DNA of 64,000 nt from G963665495 sp963667575 (GCA_963667575.2 CAXXHY010000046.1:1-64000); one strand, 5' to 3'. Shown: positions 18,865 through 27,932, counted from the first letter of the stretch. The notes: generated from the letters alone by a model not told the origin. Numbers and translations: made by a program.

Positions 18865-18952
18865 GTACTCCGAGTTCCCTTCCCTGCAACATTGGCATGC
18901 CCAAGGCATGGGAACGCCGGCAATTCTTCCCGGACCTGCTTTTCCGAATCAA

Positions 18953-19426
18953 CTACGGCAGCATGGCCCGCAGCTGGCGCAGATGCAGGCGTTCTTCATC
19001 ACTGCAGGACTGCACGGCTTCTTTTTCAGAATCGGGAACAAGCTCTTTCATTTCCATGAAAAAGAGCAAGGTGTCTTTTTCAAAACTCATGGCCAAATGG
19101 ATCGCGGATTCCGCATCAGTGGCGTTTTCCACGTATTTGGTGACGAGCTCGTCGTTGAACAGCGTATGCGATGTAATCAACGCATCCACGTATTCGGCGT
19201 ATTCGGCTTCCGTGGACCAGGCAGGAAGTTCGACTTCGCCCAGGCGATCTTTCAGATTGGAAAAGATCACTTCATGCTTGGCTTCTTCCTTAGCCAGGTG
19301 TTCGAACAGCTTTTTGACCTCTTCATTCTCCACCATGGCGGCGACACGAATGTAGAAAGCCTGTCCTTTGCGTTCGATTTCCACGGCTGCTTCGGCTATT
19401 TCATTGGCGTGAAAAAAACTGGCCAT
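18953..19426 (-). CDS. ferritin-like (rubrerythrin-type) di-iron protein
   Basis: A 157-residue all-helical protein with the metal-binding pattern of a rubrerythrin-like four-helix bundle: IERKGQAFY (about 18-26), EEAKHE (about 46-51), FEKDTLLFF (about 114-122) and a final DEERLHLRQL (about 143-152). There is no rubredoxin domain, so it is a stand-alone ferritin-like domain of the kind that handles peroxide or stores iron. It is 15 bp downstream of flxA and so probably the last gene of the hdr-flx transcript, perhaps protecting oxygen-sensitive Fe-S enzymes. Family call is firm; activity is unknown. Confidence 0.85.
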   Translation of the reverse strand: MASFFHANEIAEAAVEIERKGQAFYIRVAAMVENEEVKKLFEHLAKEEAKHEVIFSNLKDRLGEVELPAWSTEAEYAEYVDALITSHTLFNDELVTKYVENATDAESAIHLAMSFEKDTLLFFMEMKELVPDSEKEAVQSCSDEERLHLRQLRAMLP

Positions 19427-19441
19427 TGTAACTCCTGTTTT

Positions 19442-20278
19442 TTACAGCTCGTTGGGCAGATCGTTCAGCTGGGCCTGTGTAAACACCGGACCATCCACGC
19501 AGACGTACTTGGAGCCGATGTTGCAGCGGCCGCAGATGCCGACGCCGCATTTCATCCGCTTTTCCAGCGTGGTGAGGATGTTCTCGTCCTTGAAGCCGAG
19601 CTTGAGCAGGGCCTGCAAGGTGAACTTGATCATGATGGGCGGTCCACAGGTGACAGCCACGGTATTCTTGGTCTTGGGCGCCAGTTCGAGCAGCACGTTG
19701 GGGATCAGGCCAACGCGGTGCTCCCAACCCTCGGCCTCGCGGTCGATGGTCAGCGTGGTATTCAGATCCTTGCGCTCCAGCCATTCGGGCAATTCGTACT
19801 TGAAGGCCATGTCTTCGGGGCTACGCGCACCGTACAGCAGTGTGATGTCGCCGTAGTCCTTGCGATTGTCCAGCATGTACAGCAGCAGGGTGCGCAGAGG
19901 CGCCATGCCGATACCACCGCCGATGAAGACGATGTTTTTGCCCTTGAGGTCATCATAGGGGAACCAGTTCCCCAGAGGAGCGCGGACACCGATCTGATCG
20001 CCCGCTTTGAGCGTATGCAGTTTGGACGTCACTTCGCCTGCGCGCATGATGCTGAACTGCAGGTAGTCCATGCGGGTTGGCGGCGAATTGATAACAAAGG
20101 TGGATTCCCCAGTACCGAAAGCGGAAAGCTGGCCCACTTGGCCGGGATGAAAAAAGAAATCCTTCATTTCCTTTTCATCCTCAAGAACAATCCGCAAGGT
20201 CTTGATGTTCGGAGTTTCCTGAATCGTCTCGATGATTCTTCCAATTTTAGGAAGATAGACGTTGGGCATTTCAGTCAT
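19442..20278 (-). CDS. flxA: FlxA, NAD(H)/FAD oxidoreductase subunit of Flx-Hdr
   Basis: A 278-residue flavoprotein of the ferredoxin-NADP reductase family. An FAD-binding barrel lies in residues 1-100 (PGQVGQLS; FVINSPP replaces the usual RxYS). The NAD-binding half includes FIGGGIGMAPLR (about 118-129) and LLYGAR. A PyrK-like C-terminal [2Fe-2S] site is CGVGICGRC with a later C (about 241-256). It is the NADH-reacting entry subunit of the FlxABCD-HdrABC complex, which is proposed to couple NADH oxidation to reduction of ferredoxin and a disulfide by flavin-based bifurcation, and is tied to ethanol metabolism in D. vulgaris. It is 18 bp downstream of flxB. Confidence 0.93.
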   Translation of the reverse strand: MTEMPNVYLPKIGRIIETIQETPNIKTLRIVLEDEKEMKDFFFHPGQVGQLSAFGTGESTFVINSPPTRMDYLQFSIMRAGEVTSKLHTLKAGDQIGVRAPLGNWFPYDDLKGKNIVFIGGGIGMAPLRTLLLYMLDNRKDYGDITLLYGARSPEDMAFKYELPEWLERKDLNTTLTIDREAEGWEHRVGLIPNVLLELAPKTKNTVAVTCGPPIMIKFTLQALLKLGFKDENILTTLEKRMKCGVGICGRCNIGSKYVCVDGPVFTQAQLNDLPNEL

Positions 20279-20296
20279 TGTAATATCCCTGTAGGC

Positions 20297-21352
20297 TTAT
20301 GCTTTGCACGCGTCGGCATTCTGAACAGCCGCTTTGACGATCTCGCGGATGTCGATGCCGGCGGGACAGCTCTTCACGCAGCGGCCACACCCGCAGCAGG
20401 AAACGATTCCTTCATGCGCTGTGGGGTAGTAGCTGAATTTGTGACCAACACGATTCTTGAGCCGGTTCGCCTTGACGGACCGGGGATTGTGACCACTTGC
20501 TTCCATGGTGAACATATGCATCATGCAGCTGTCCCAGGTACGCAGCCGGGCGCCCTTGTCGCCGTAGGCTTCGTCCGTGATATTGAAGCAGTAGCAGGTC
20601 GGACACAGGTAGGTGCAGGCGCCGCAGCTGAGGCACTTGTCCGACATCTCCTCCCAGAATTCCTTGTTGTCGAAAAGACCAAACAAGGCAGCGGGAGAAT
20701 TGGTGATATCGGGAGCGGCGGGCAGCAGGGTCTTGGCATCTTCCTTGACCTTGGCGGCCGCGTCGGTCTTTGCGCCGGCGTCTTCCAGCAGCGAACTGCC
20801 GAGAAGCTTTTCGCCCTTTTCGCTGACGGCTTCCAGCACGTAACCGCCGTCCACCGGAATCATCAATACGTCGGATCCAGCGGGGTCGGCGGGGCCTTCG
20901 CCTGTCCAGTTGCAAAAGCAGGTGGTTTCAACTTCGGTGCAAACCAGGGAGACAAAAGCAGTCTGCTGCCGTCTGGCAACGTAGTACTTGTCCTTGACCT
21001 TCTCCGAATCATATACCCTGTCGAAGATGTTGAAACCGCGCGCGTCACAGGGACGGCAGCCCACAACAACCGTAGGGCCGGCATCGACGGTTTCGTTCAG
21101 CTTCAGGGACACCTTTGCCGGAGTCTCGGGATCTTTTTCGTATTTGTAGGTAAACAGCGTCTCGCATTTGGGAAAGATCGACTGCTTCGGCGTGGTTGTC
21201 GCCTCGCGTTCGAAGGTGATTCCCTTTTCCTTATCAAAAGGCCGGAAAACAATGGCGTCGCCGTCCTTGCAAGGCACGAGCGTACGCTGGGACTTGCCCA
21301 GTTCTTCCAGCCAGGAGAGCAAACTTTCTTCTTTCAGGTACTTGGCTGCCAT
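20297..21352 (-). CDS. flxB: FlxB, Fe-S subunit of Flx-Hdr
   Basis: A 351-residue protein of the 4Fe-4S dicluster family related to the AsrA/hydrogenase-linked Fe-S subunits. The N-terminal two thirds are cluster-poor (VVGCRPCDARGFNIFDR near 95-112). The C-terminal third has CLSCGACTYLCPTC (about 240-253) and CCGCGRCVKSCPAG (about 322-335), two [4Fe-4S] sites. It should carry electrons from FlxA to FlxC/HdrA. The ATG at 21352 overlaps the flxC stop by one base (TAATG). An in-frame GTG two codons upstream is less likely. Confidence 0.92.
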   Translation of the reverse strand: MAAKYLKEESLLSWLEELGKSQRTLVPCKDGDAIVFRPFDKEKGITFEREATTTPKQSIFPKCETLFTYKYEKDPETPAKVSLKLNETVDAGPTVVVGCRPCDARGFNIFDRVYDSEKVKDKYYVARRQQTAFVSLVCTEVETTCFCNWTGEGPADPAGSDVLMIPVDGGYVLEAVSEKGEKLLGSSLLEDAGAKTDAAAKVKEDAKTLLPAAPDITNSPAALFGLFDNKEFWEEMSDKCLSCGACTYLCPTCYCFNITDEAYGDKGARLRTWDSCMMHMFTMEASGHNPRSVKANRLKNRVGHKFSYYPTAHEGIVSCCGCGRCVKSCPAGIDIREIVKAAVQNADACKA

Positions 21353-22305
21353 TACCACTCCCTCTCTTTGATCTTCTCTTCTTCCATCTTGAAGGTAAGC
21401 AGTGGCGGCCGAGCCTCCAAGTTCGTTCCTGCTTCGTAGTCGAAGAGCTCTTTGACGGACTTGTTCAGCTTGCGTTTAATCAACAACAGCGGGATATCCA
21501 CGGGGCAGGCGCGCTCGCATTCGCCGCACTCTGTGCAGCGGCCGGCGAGGTGCACGGCGTGGATAACCTGAAACATCCATTTGTCCTGGATGCTGTCGGC
21601 CTGGGACAGCCAGTGCGGGTTCCGGCTCTGAGCCACGCAGAAATCCTGGCATACGCAGAGCGGACAGGCGCTGCGGCAGGCGTAGCAGCGCAGGCAGCGC
21701 TCCATGACACCTTTCCAGTGATCCATACGGGTTTCCAGATCCTGGCCCTCAAAGGCTTCCAGGTCCGCGTAATCGTCAGAGCCCTTGGGCTCGACTTTTT
21801 CGCCGATGAAATCGTCGGAAATCAACGCATTGGGATACTGGCAGCGTGCGCACTTGTCGGGAGCCACCTCGGCCTGGGCCAGAGAGAAATCCTTGCCTCC
21901 GGCTTCGACTTTTACGGTACCGCCCGCAACTTCGGTTTTGGTAACCTTTCCGATGCTGCCCACTGCGCGTTTGATTTTCGTCACATCGACGACACCCTGA
22001 CACGAGAGACCAAAGATATAGACATCCTCACGCTTGATGAGGTTTTCCTGTAGCAGTTCGATGACTGAACGGCTGTCGCAGCCTTTGACGACGATACCGA
22101 CTTTCTTGCCTTTGAGGCCGGTCAGGTATCCCGCCAGATTCTGCACGCACAGGGGACTCCAGATGAGCCGCTCTATGTCCTCTTCCTTGCGGATGAACAG
22201 AGGCGTGGCTCGCAGGGGATCAAACCCTTGCTCCCAGCCGATGACCAAGTCCAGCTCAGGAAGCTTCTCCTTGATCTTACTTTTCAATTCTTCCAGTTGC
22301 GTCAC
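21352..22305 (-). CDS. flxC: FlxC, Fe-S subunit of Flx-Hdr
   Basis: An Fe-S protein of 317 residues if started at GTG 22305, which has GGAGG five bases upstream. An in-frame TTG at 22362 and ATG at 22317 give up to 336 residues but lack a ribosome binding site. It contains VVKGCDSRSV and CARCQYPN, then CLRCYACRSACPLCVC and CTECGECERACPVD, indicating two ferredoxin-type clusters plus extra cysteines, in the style of FrhB/HdrC-related proteins. It sits between FlxB and FlxD/HdrA in the electron path. The start choice matters for the N-terminus only. Confidence 0.88.
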   Translation of the reverse strand: MTQLEELKSKIKEKLPELDLVIGWEQGFDPLRATPLFIRKEEDIERLIWSPLCVQNLAGYLTGLKGKKVGIVVKGCDSRSVIELLQENLIKREDVYIFGLSCQGVVDVTKIKRAVGSIGKVTKTEVAGGTVKVEAGGKDFSLAQAEVAPDKCARCQYPNALISDDFIGEKVEPKGSDDYADLEAFEGQDLETRMDHWKGVMERCLRCYACRSACPLCVCQDFCVAQSRNPHWLSQADSIQDKWMFQVIHAVHLAGRCTECGECERACPVDIPLLLIKRKLNKSVKELFDYEAGTNLEARPPLLTFKMEEEKIKEREW

Positions 22306-22373
22306 CCTATCCTCCATCTGGGTCGGAGGTTGAACATTCGCGTATTCAACCCTGCCGGCCAAGCTGTTATTCG

Positions 22374-22838
22374 TTAGCCCACCTGGGCCAGAGAACTGAC
22401 AGCCTTTTCCACTTCACTGGGCGTGAAGCGGGGGGCCGGGCCAAGATTATGAATTTGCTCAACAAAGCCCGTTACCACTGTCTGCCATTTCTGTCCTTCG
22501 GAAGCGGAAACCCAGGTATATTCGAACCTGCGTCCGTCGATTCCGAGAATGGGGATCATCTGCTTGACCACTTCCAGACGCCGGCGGGCGTAGAAGTTGC
22601 CTTCAGAATAGTGGCAGTCTCTTGGGTGGCAGCCGGAAACGAGCACGCCATCAGCGCCTTTCATCAAGGCCGTGAGCACGAACAAAGGATCGATACGTCC
22701 CGAACAAGGGACACGGATGACCCGCAAGTCCGTGGGTTGCTGAAAGCGGCCGACACCGGCGGTATCTGCGCCACCGTACGAGCACCAGTTGCAAAGGAAC
22801 CCGACTATACGAAGCTCTGCGTCGGAAGCTGCTGACAT
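22374..22838 (-). CDS. flxD: FlxD, MvhD-like delta subunit
   Basis: A 154-residue MvhD/HdrD-delta type protein, which in methanogens links a donor module to HdrA through a [2Fe-2S] cluster. Conserved features are FLCNWCSYGGADTAG (about 12-26), RVPCSGRIDP (about 40-49) and GADGVLVSGCHPRDCHY (about 60-76). The ATG at 22838 has GGGAGG upstream and overlaps the end of hdrA by 34 bp. The longer open frame to 22937 lies in hdrA and is not needed. It connects the Flx module to HdrA. Confidence 0.92.
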   Translation of the reverse strand: MSAASDAELRIVGFLCNWCSYGGADTAGVGRFQQPTDLRVIRVPCSGRIDPLFVLTALMKGADGVLVSGCHPRDCHYSEGNFYARRRLEVVKQMIPILGIDGRRFEYTWVSASEGQKWQTVVTGFVEQIHNLGPAPRFTPSEVEKAVSSLAQVG

Positions 22839-24784
22839 ATCGCGTTGACCTCCCCTAAGATCTGGTTGTCTGTAAAATGCTGCAATTGAATTGCGCCCTG
22901 CGGGCAGGTCGAAGTACAGATACCGCAGCCCTGGCATACGGTTTCAATGACTTCCGCCTTGGGCGAGCCACGGAAATCGATTTCCTTGATGGCGCCGAAC
23001 GGACAGGTGGAGATGCACTTTCCGCAACCCACGCAGCGTTTGATGTCCACAAAGGAAACCTGCGGATCGCTTTCCAGCTGATCCTTGGAGAACAGGCTCA
23101 GAACCTTACTGGCCGCAGCGCTGCCCTGGGCAACCGAAGTCGGTATGTCCTTGGGGCCCTGGCAACAGCCGGCGAGGTATACGCCCGCGGTGTTTGTTTC
23201 CACCGGGCGGAGCTTGCAGTGACTTTCCATGTAGAAGCCGTATTTGTCGTACGAAATACGCAGCTTCTCGGCCAATTGTGCAGCATTTTTGTCGGCTTCG
23301 GCACCAACGGCCAATACGACCATGTCGGCATCGATTTCGACCTGAGTTCCTGCCAGCGTATCCGCACCGCGTACTACCAGTTTGTCGCCCTTGGGGTAAA
23401 TCTGGGCGACGCGGCCGCGGATGTACTTGGCGCCGTATTCTTCCATGGCGCGACGGGTGAACTCGTCGTACATCTTTCCGGGAGCGCGAATGTCCATATA
23501 GAAGACAAAGGATTGTGACTCCGGCATATGATCTTTTGTCAGAATCACCTGTTTCGCGGTGTACATGCAGCAGAAACCGCTGCAGTACGGGCGGTCCATG
23601 GCTTTGTCACGGGAGCCCACGCACTGGATGAAGACCACGTTCTTGGGTTCCTTGCCGTCGGACGGACGCTTCACATGACCACCGGTGGGGCCGGAAGCGG
23701 ACAACAGGCGTTCGTATTGCAACGAGGTGATGACGTCGGGATAGGCGCCAGCCCCGTATTCTTTGTATTTGGTGTAATCGAACAGGTCGTAACCTGTGGC
23801 TGCGACAACTGCACCAACGCTTTCCGTGACGATCTCGTCCTGCTGATCGTAGCGGATCGCCTTGGTGGGGCAGATCTTTTCGCAGACGCCGCACTTCCCT
23901 TTGGTAATCTTGATGCAGTAGTTGGCATCAATGATGGCCTTCTTGGGAATGGCCTGGGGAAAGGGAATGTTGATGGCCGTGCAGGTGCCGAGATGTTCGT
24001 TGAACGCGTCCTCGGCCTTTTTGCTGGGGCACTTTTCCATGCACAGGCCGCAGCCGGTGCAGACTTCCCAGTCCACGTAGGTGGCCTTTCTTTTGATCTT
24101 GACCTCGAAATTGCCCACATAGCCGCCTACTTCGTCCACTTCGGCATTGGCATAGAGGGTAATATTGGGATGCTGTGCAACATCAACCATTTTGGGGCCG
24201 AGAATACAGCTCGAACAGTCGACAGTGGGGAAGGTCTTGTCCAGCTTGGCCATTTTGCCGCCGATGGAGGAAGTCTTTTCAACGAGGACGACTTCCAGAC
24301 CACCGTCTGCGCAGTCCAGAGCTGCCTGAATGCCAGCAACACCGCCGCCGATGACCAGAACGCGTTTGTTGATAGAGAACTTCTTGGCATACAGGGGTAC
24401 GTTCTGAGCCAACTTGGCGACTGCCATGCTGACCAATTCCAAGGCCTTGTGCGTGTTCGCTTCCTTGTCCTTGCCGATCCAGGAAACATGTTCGCGGATA
24501 TTCGCCATCTCGAAGAGATAGCGGTTCAAACCGGCACGTTCCACCGTACGGCGGAATGTGGGTTCGTGCATCCGGGGCGTACAGGACGCAACAACGACAC
24601 CATCCAGGTCATTCTCGTGAATGGCCGTGATGATGCCTTCCTGTCCGGGTTCGGAACATGCATACATGGTGTCGGCTGCGTAAGCTACATTGGGTAATTC
24701 CCGAGCCAGCTTCGCAACTTCGGCCACGTCCACTGTCCCTGCGATATTACTCCCGCAGTGACAAATGAAAACTCCGATTTTCAT
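22805..24784 (-). CDS. hdrA: HdrA, FAD/Fe-S subunit of heterodisulfide-reductase-like complex
   Basis: A 659-residue HdrA. The N-terminus holds a short Cys-containing segment (FICHCGSN), the FAD-binding VIGGGVAGIQAAL (about 146-158) and DCSSCILGPKM (about 190-200). Ferredoxin-type motifs follow: CTGCGLCMEKCP (about 243), CGVCEKICP (about 299), and a C-terminal pair CVGCGKCISTCP and CQGCGICTSTCP (about 580-625). HdrA carries the flavin presumed to bifurcate electrons from FlxA between ferredoxin and the HdrB disulfide site. AAGGAG lies upstream of ATG 24784. It is separated from hdrB by a 138-bp gap containing a large hairpin. Confidence 0.95.
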   Translation of the reverse strand: MKIGVFICHCGSNIAGTVDVAEVAKLARELPNVAYAADTMYACSEPGQEGIITAIHENDLDGVVVASCTPRMHEPTFRRTVERAGLNRYLFEMANIREHVSWIGKDKEANTHKALELVSMAVAKLAQNVPLYAKKFSINKRVLVIGGGVAGIQAALDCADGGLEVVLVEKTSSIGGKMAKLDKTFPTVDCSSCILGPKMVDVAQHPNITLYANAEVDEVGGYVGNFEVKIKRKATYVDWEVCTGCGLCMEKCPSKKAEDAFNEHLGTCTAINIPFPQAIPKKAIIDANYCIKITKGKCGVCEKICPTKAIRYDQQDEIVTESVGAVVAATGYDLFDYTKYKEYGAGAYPDVITSLQYERLLSASGPTGGHVKRPSDGKEPKNVVFIQCVGSRDKAMDRPYCSGFCCMYTAKQVILTKDHMPESQSFVFYMDIRAPGKMYDEFTRRAMEEYGAKYIRGRVAQIYPKGDKLVVRGADTLAGTQVEIDADMVVLAVGAEADKNAAQLAEKLRISYDKYGFYMESHCKLRPVETNTAGVYLAGCCQGPKDIPTSVAQGSAAASKVLSLFSKDQLESDPQVSFVDIKRCVGCGKCISTCPFGAIKEIDFRGSPKAEVIETVCQGCGICTSTCPQGAIQLQHFTDNQILGEVNAICQQLPTQSFV

Positions 24785-24829
24785 TATTGCTAACGCTCCT
24801 TCACGTCTTAAAAGCCAATAAAAGCACGA

Positions 24830-24877
24830 CGGGGAGTGACGTTCTTTGTGGAGGTTTCAAAAACACGTCACACCCCG
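24830..24877 (-). other. large imperfect hairpin between hdrB and hdrA
   Basis: Arms CGGGGAGTGACGT (24830-24842) and ACGTCACACCCCG (24865-24877) pair over 13 positions with one A-A mismatch and a 22-nt loop. There is no U tract, so it is a candidate RNA processing or stability site within the hdr-flx message rather than a terminator. Confidence 0.6.
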
Positions 24878-24922
24878 ACATTAAAACACCCTGAGCGTCC
24901 GTGCTTATGCGCCAGTCGTATT

Positions 24923-25804
24923 TTAAGAGGCCGAGATTGTCCGCAAAACCTCTTTCGGACTGACACATAATTTGTCAAATCCGATTTTCTCTTCCGCCAC
25001 GCCCATGGCCAGGCCGATGAGCTGCGTATAGTAGAAAACAGGGATTTTATAGCGTGTTTTATTGGCAAAATTAATTTGTCCCTGCCGCATGTCGAGATTC
25101 ATCTGACACAGGGGACATGCCGTAACGATGGCATTGGCACCAAGACCACAAGCCGCATCCAGCAGTTTGCCGGACAGGCGCATCACCACTTCTCTCCTGG
25201 CAACGCCATAGGAAGCTCCGCAGCACTCCACCTTCAGGGGAAAAGGCACGACTTCTGCGCCAAGAGCATCCATAATGCGATCCATGGACATGGGATTTTC
25301 ATGATCGTCGAACTGCATGACTTCAGGCGGACGATTCATGATGCAGCCGTAGTAACAGGCAATCTTCATGCCCTTCAGCGGCTTGACCACACTGGATTTG
25401 ATCGCATCGAGACCAACATCTTCAAAGACGGCCTGCAATACCGATTTGACGGGCAAAGTCGAAATGGCGGGCTTGTCCAGCAGATTGCTGATTCGTTCTT
25501 TTTTAGCGGGATCCTGGAGGTTGTGGGCAGCGGTCTTCAGGTTGGTGAGACAGCTGGGACAGGGGGTGATGACGGCTTCGGCTCCGAGGCCTTCAGCGAG
25601 GGTAAGATTGCGTGCGGCCAATGCCGAAGACAGGGTATGGTCCACGGTGTGCGCCGGCGTTGAACCGCAGCAGCTCCAGTCGGGAATCTCCTTCAGGTTC
25701 ATGCCGAGGGCGTCACACGCCGAACGTGTGGAGCGTTCGTATTCTTCTGATGTGCCCAAACCGGAGCAACCCGGATAATATGCGTATGTTTTTCCCATAC
25801 TCAT
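24923..25804 (-). CDS. hdrB: HdrB, CCG-domain disulfide-reducing subunit
   Basis: A 293-residue protein with two CCG domains, which in HdrB bind the unusual noncubane [4Fe-4S] clusters that cleave a heterodisulfide. The motifs are SCCGSTPAHT (about 46-55) and ECCGASYGVAR (about 202-212), with associated single cysteines in TPCPSCLTN and TACPLCQMN. Desulfovibrio lack coenzyme M/B, so the physiological disulfide is unknown; DsrC-type protein disulfides are the usual proposal. The start overlaps the hdrC stop as ATGA. Confidence 0.94.
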   Translation of the reverse strand: MSMGKTYAYYPGCSGLGTSEEYERSTRSACDALGMNLKEIPDWSCCGSTPAHTVDHTLSSALAARNLTLAEGLGAEAVITPCPSCLTNLKTAAHNLQDPAKKERISNLLDKPAISTLPVKSVLQAVFEDVGLDAIKSSVVKPLKGMKIACYYGCIMNRPPEVMQFDDHENPMSMDRIMDALGAEVVPFPLKVECCGASYGVARREVVMRLSGKLLDAACGLGANAIVTACPLCQMNLDMRQGQINFANKTRYKIPVFYYTQLIGLAMGVAEEKIGFDKLCVSPKEVLRTISAS

Positions 25805-26361
25805 GACCGTTGCTCCTCTTTGTATTTTTGAAAAATTTTGGCGACTTCGTCCTTGCCTTTAATTTCGTGCGGCTTGAAGCCGATCTTGCCCTTGGGAAGA
25901 ATCTTGGGAGCGAGGTCGGCGTCGGTCCAGAACCGGCCGGTTTTCGTAACGAAATTGACAAGCATGCCTACTTCAAAAACACGCCCATGTTTTTCCACGG
26001 AGGAGAGAAAAGAATCAAAGAATGTTTTGACCGTTCTATCACTGACATAGCCCTGCTGCCGTGCGATATGCCGCAGCACGTCCATGATCTTGGCTACATC
26101 GATGCTGTTGGGGCAGCGAGTCGTGCAGGATTCGCACGTCGCGCAGCGCCAAATGGATTTGCAGGAAAGCACCTTTTCCTTCTGGCCCATTTGCAACAGG
26201 CGCATGATCTGGCTGACCGTCAGATCATAAGTAAAGGTGTAAGGACACCCTGCAGTACACTTGCCGCACTGATAGCATAGGTCTAGATTTTGACCACTTC
26301 TCTCTTCCACCTCGCGAACAAAGTCCGCGTCATACGATTCGGTGAAATGAATAACTTCCAT
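25801..26361 (-). CDS. hdrC: HdrC, ferredoxin-like subunit
   Basis: A 186-residue protein with two [4Fe-4S] motifs, CYQCGKCTAGCP (about 28-39) and CATCESCTTRCP (about 72-83), as in HdrC, which wires HdrA to HdrB. ATG 26361 is chosen; a TTG at 26379 would add six residues but its ribosome binding site is too distant. It is the first gene after a strong terminator, so the hdr-flx genes need their own promoter or readthrough from adh. It overlaps hdrB by four bases. Confidence 0.92.
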   Translation of the reverse strand: MEVIHFTESYDADFVREVEERSGQNLDLCYQCGKCTAGCPYTFTYDLTVSQIMRLLQMGQKEKVLSCKSIWRCATCESCTTRCPNSIDVAKIMDVLRHIARQQGYVSDRTVKTFFDSFLSSVEKHGRVFEVGMLVNFVTKTGRFWTDADLAPKILPKGKIGFKPHEIKGKDEVAKIFQKYKEEQRS

Positions 26362-26442
26362 GTGCTCGTCCAACTCCAATTGTGAGAGTCAGCCTCCCAC
26401 TGCTTTTACATAGTTGAATGAAGTGTCCTTTATTTTATTGCC

Positions 26443-26485
26443 AAAAAAAGCACTTCAGAGGGAAATACGGTTCCCTCTGAAGTGC
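26443..26485 (-). terminator. very strong intrinsic terminator between adh and hdrC
   Basis: A 15-bp perfect stem (GCACTTCAGAGGGAA with its complement) with a 6-nt loop, followed on the minus strand by seven U. It starts 14 bp after the adh stop and lies 82 bp upstream of hdrC. Confidence 0.92.
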
Positions 26486-26498
26486 AGTAATGCTTTTT

Positions 26499-27680
26499 TT
26501 ACAGAGCTGCTTCGTAAATGGCAGCAACGTCCGCGTCCTTGGGGCAACGCGGGTTGGTGAGACCACAAGCGTCTTTCTGCGCGTTGGCGGTCATGGTCGG
26601 GATGTCGGCGGCCTTGACATCCTTGCCGTAACGTTTGCCCAGCTCGATCAGACCGGCAGGAATGCCGACGTCGGAGGAGAGCAGTTTGATGGCGTCGAGG
26701 CATTTCTCAGCGGCAGCGCGCGGGGACAGGCCGTCGATGTTTTCACCCATGATCTGAGCCATTTTGGCGAAACGATCCAGCTTGGCGATCAGGTTGAACT
26801 GTTCAACGTGAGGCAGCAGGATGGCGTTGCATTCGCCGTGAGGCAGGTCGTAGAAGCCGCCCAGCTGGTGAGCCATGGCGTGTACGTGACCCAGAGAAGC
26901 GTTGTTGAACGCCATACCGGCCAGGTACTGAGCGAAACACATCATTTCGCGGGCTTCGATGTCCTGTCCGTTGGCAACGGCCGGACGCAGATACTTGAAG
27001 ATCAGCTCGATGGCTTTCTCTGCAGCAGAGTCGGTCATCGGGTTGGCGATGGTGGAAACGTAGGCTTCAACAGCGTGCGTCAGGGCGTCCATGCCGGTGG
27101 CGGCGGTCAACGCCGGAGGCATGCCAACCATCAGAGTGGGATCGTCAACGGCGATACCGGGGGTTACGCGCCAGTCAACAATGGCCATTTTAACTTTGCG
27201 GGACAGGTCTGTGATGATGCAGAAACGAGTCATTTCGGAAGCGGTACCGGCAGTGGTGTTTACCGCTACGTAAGGAGGCATAGGCTTCGTGGATTTGTCG
27301 ACGCCTTCGAAATCATGAATTTTGCCGCCATTGGAAATAACCAGGCCGACACCTTTACCGCAGTCGTGAGAGCTACCACCACCCAGGGTGATCAGACCAT
27401 CACATTTTTCGGCCTTGTAGAGGTCGACGCCTTCGTGAACATTGGCATCAGTGGGGTTAGGAATGGTTTTGTCATAGACGGCGTATTTCATGCCAGCAGC
27501 GTCCAGCAGATCGGTAACCTGCTTCAGGATGCCTGCGCCAACGATACCCTGGTCCGTGACAACCAGAGGCTTGGTAGCGCCAAGGGCGCGAATCTTGCCA
27601 GGAATTTCCTTTGCTGCGCCAATACCGATCAGAGTAACACTGGGAATGAAATAACCGTAAACTTGTTCACGTACTGCCAT
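26499..27680 (-). CDS. adh: iron-containing alcohol dehydrogenase of the hdr-flx locus
   Basis: A 393-residue Fe-type alcohol dehydrogenase. Nucleotide binding is seen in TLGGGSSHDCGKG (about 95-107). Metal ligands are in GMDALTHAVEAY (about 200-211) and HAMAHQLGG with a later LPHGECN (about 266-285). The orthologue in D. vulgaris is highly expressed and needed for growth on ethanol, and its NADH feeds FlxA. The frame extends 21 codons upstream, but ATG 27680 has GGAG upstream and matches the family N-terminus. The sigma-54-type promoter at 27764-27779 gives a leader of about 70 nt. A strong terminator follows, so adh is probably made in excess over hdr-flx. Confidence 0.95.
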   Translation of the reverse strand: MAVREQVYGYFIPSVTLIGIGAAKEIPGKIRALGATKPLVVTDQGIVGAGILKQVTDLLDAAGMKYAVYDKTIPNPTDANVHEGVDLYKAEKCDGLITLGGGSSHDCGKGVGLVISNGGKIHDFEGVDKSTKPMPPYVAVNTTAGTASEMTRFCIITDLSRKVKMAIVDWRVTPGIAVDDPTLMVGMPPALTAATGMDALTHAVEAYVSTIANPMTDSAAEKAIELIFKYLRPAVANGQDIEAREMMCFAQYLAGMAFNNASLGHVHAMAHQLGGFYDLPHGECNAILLPHVEQFNLIAKLDRFAKMAQIMGENIDGLSPRAAAEKCLDAIKLLSSDVGIPAGLIELGKRYGKDVKAADIPTMTANAQKDACGLTNPRCPKDADVAAIYEAAL

Positions 27681-27763
27681 GACACACTCCGTATGTAGTT
27701 TTTGGTTGTGCAATCGGGGAAAATACCCCAGGACACTTACCACTCAACCGTATGCCCCTTTAG

Positions 27764-27779
27764 AGCAAAGAGCGGACCA
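27764..27779 (-). promoter_or_regulatory. sigma-54-type -24/-12 promoter of adh
   Basis: Minus-strand TGGTCCGCTCTTTGCT: TGG with C at -24, G in the conserved seventh position, TTGCT at -12, and 10 nt between GG and GC. The expected start is near 27752. Confidence 0.75.
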
Positions 27780-27932
27780 AAAACAACAACTTAATTATAT
27801 CAATAGCTTAAAGCTAACATAACCATTATGACGCCTGTTTTTTCTCGTCTGCAGGGTCGTTTTCGCCCAACCCGCGCGGCACTAATACCGGAAATCCCAT
27901 TTTTCGTGATGAAGTCCAAGCTGTTAGCGCAC

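Noticed and set aside
18788..21439. Plus-strand ORF of about 880 codons
   Set aside because: Complement of flxA, flxB and the ferritin-like gene; no recognisable feature.
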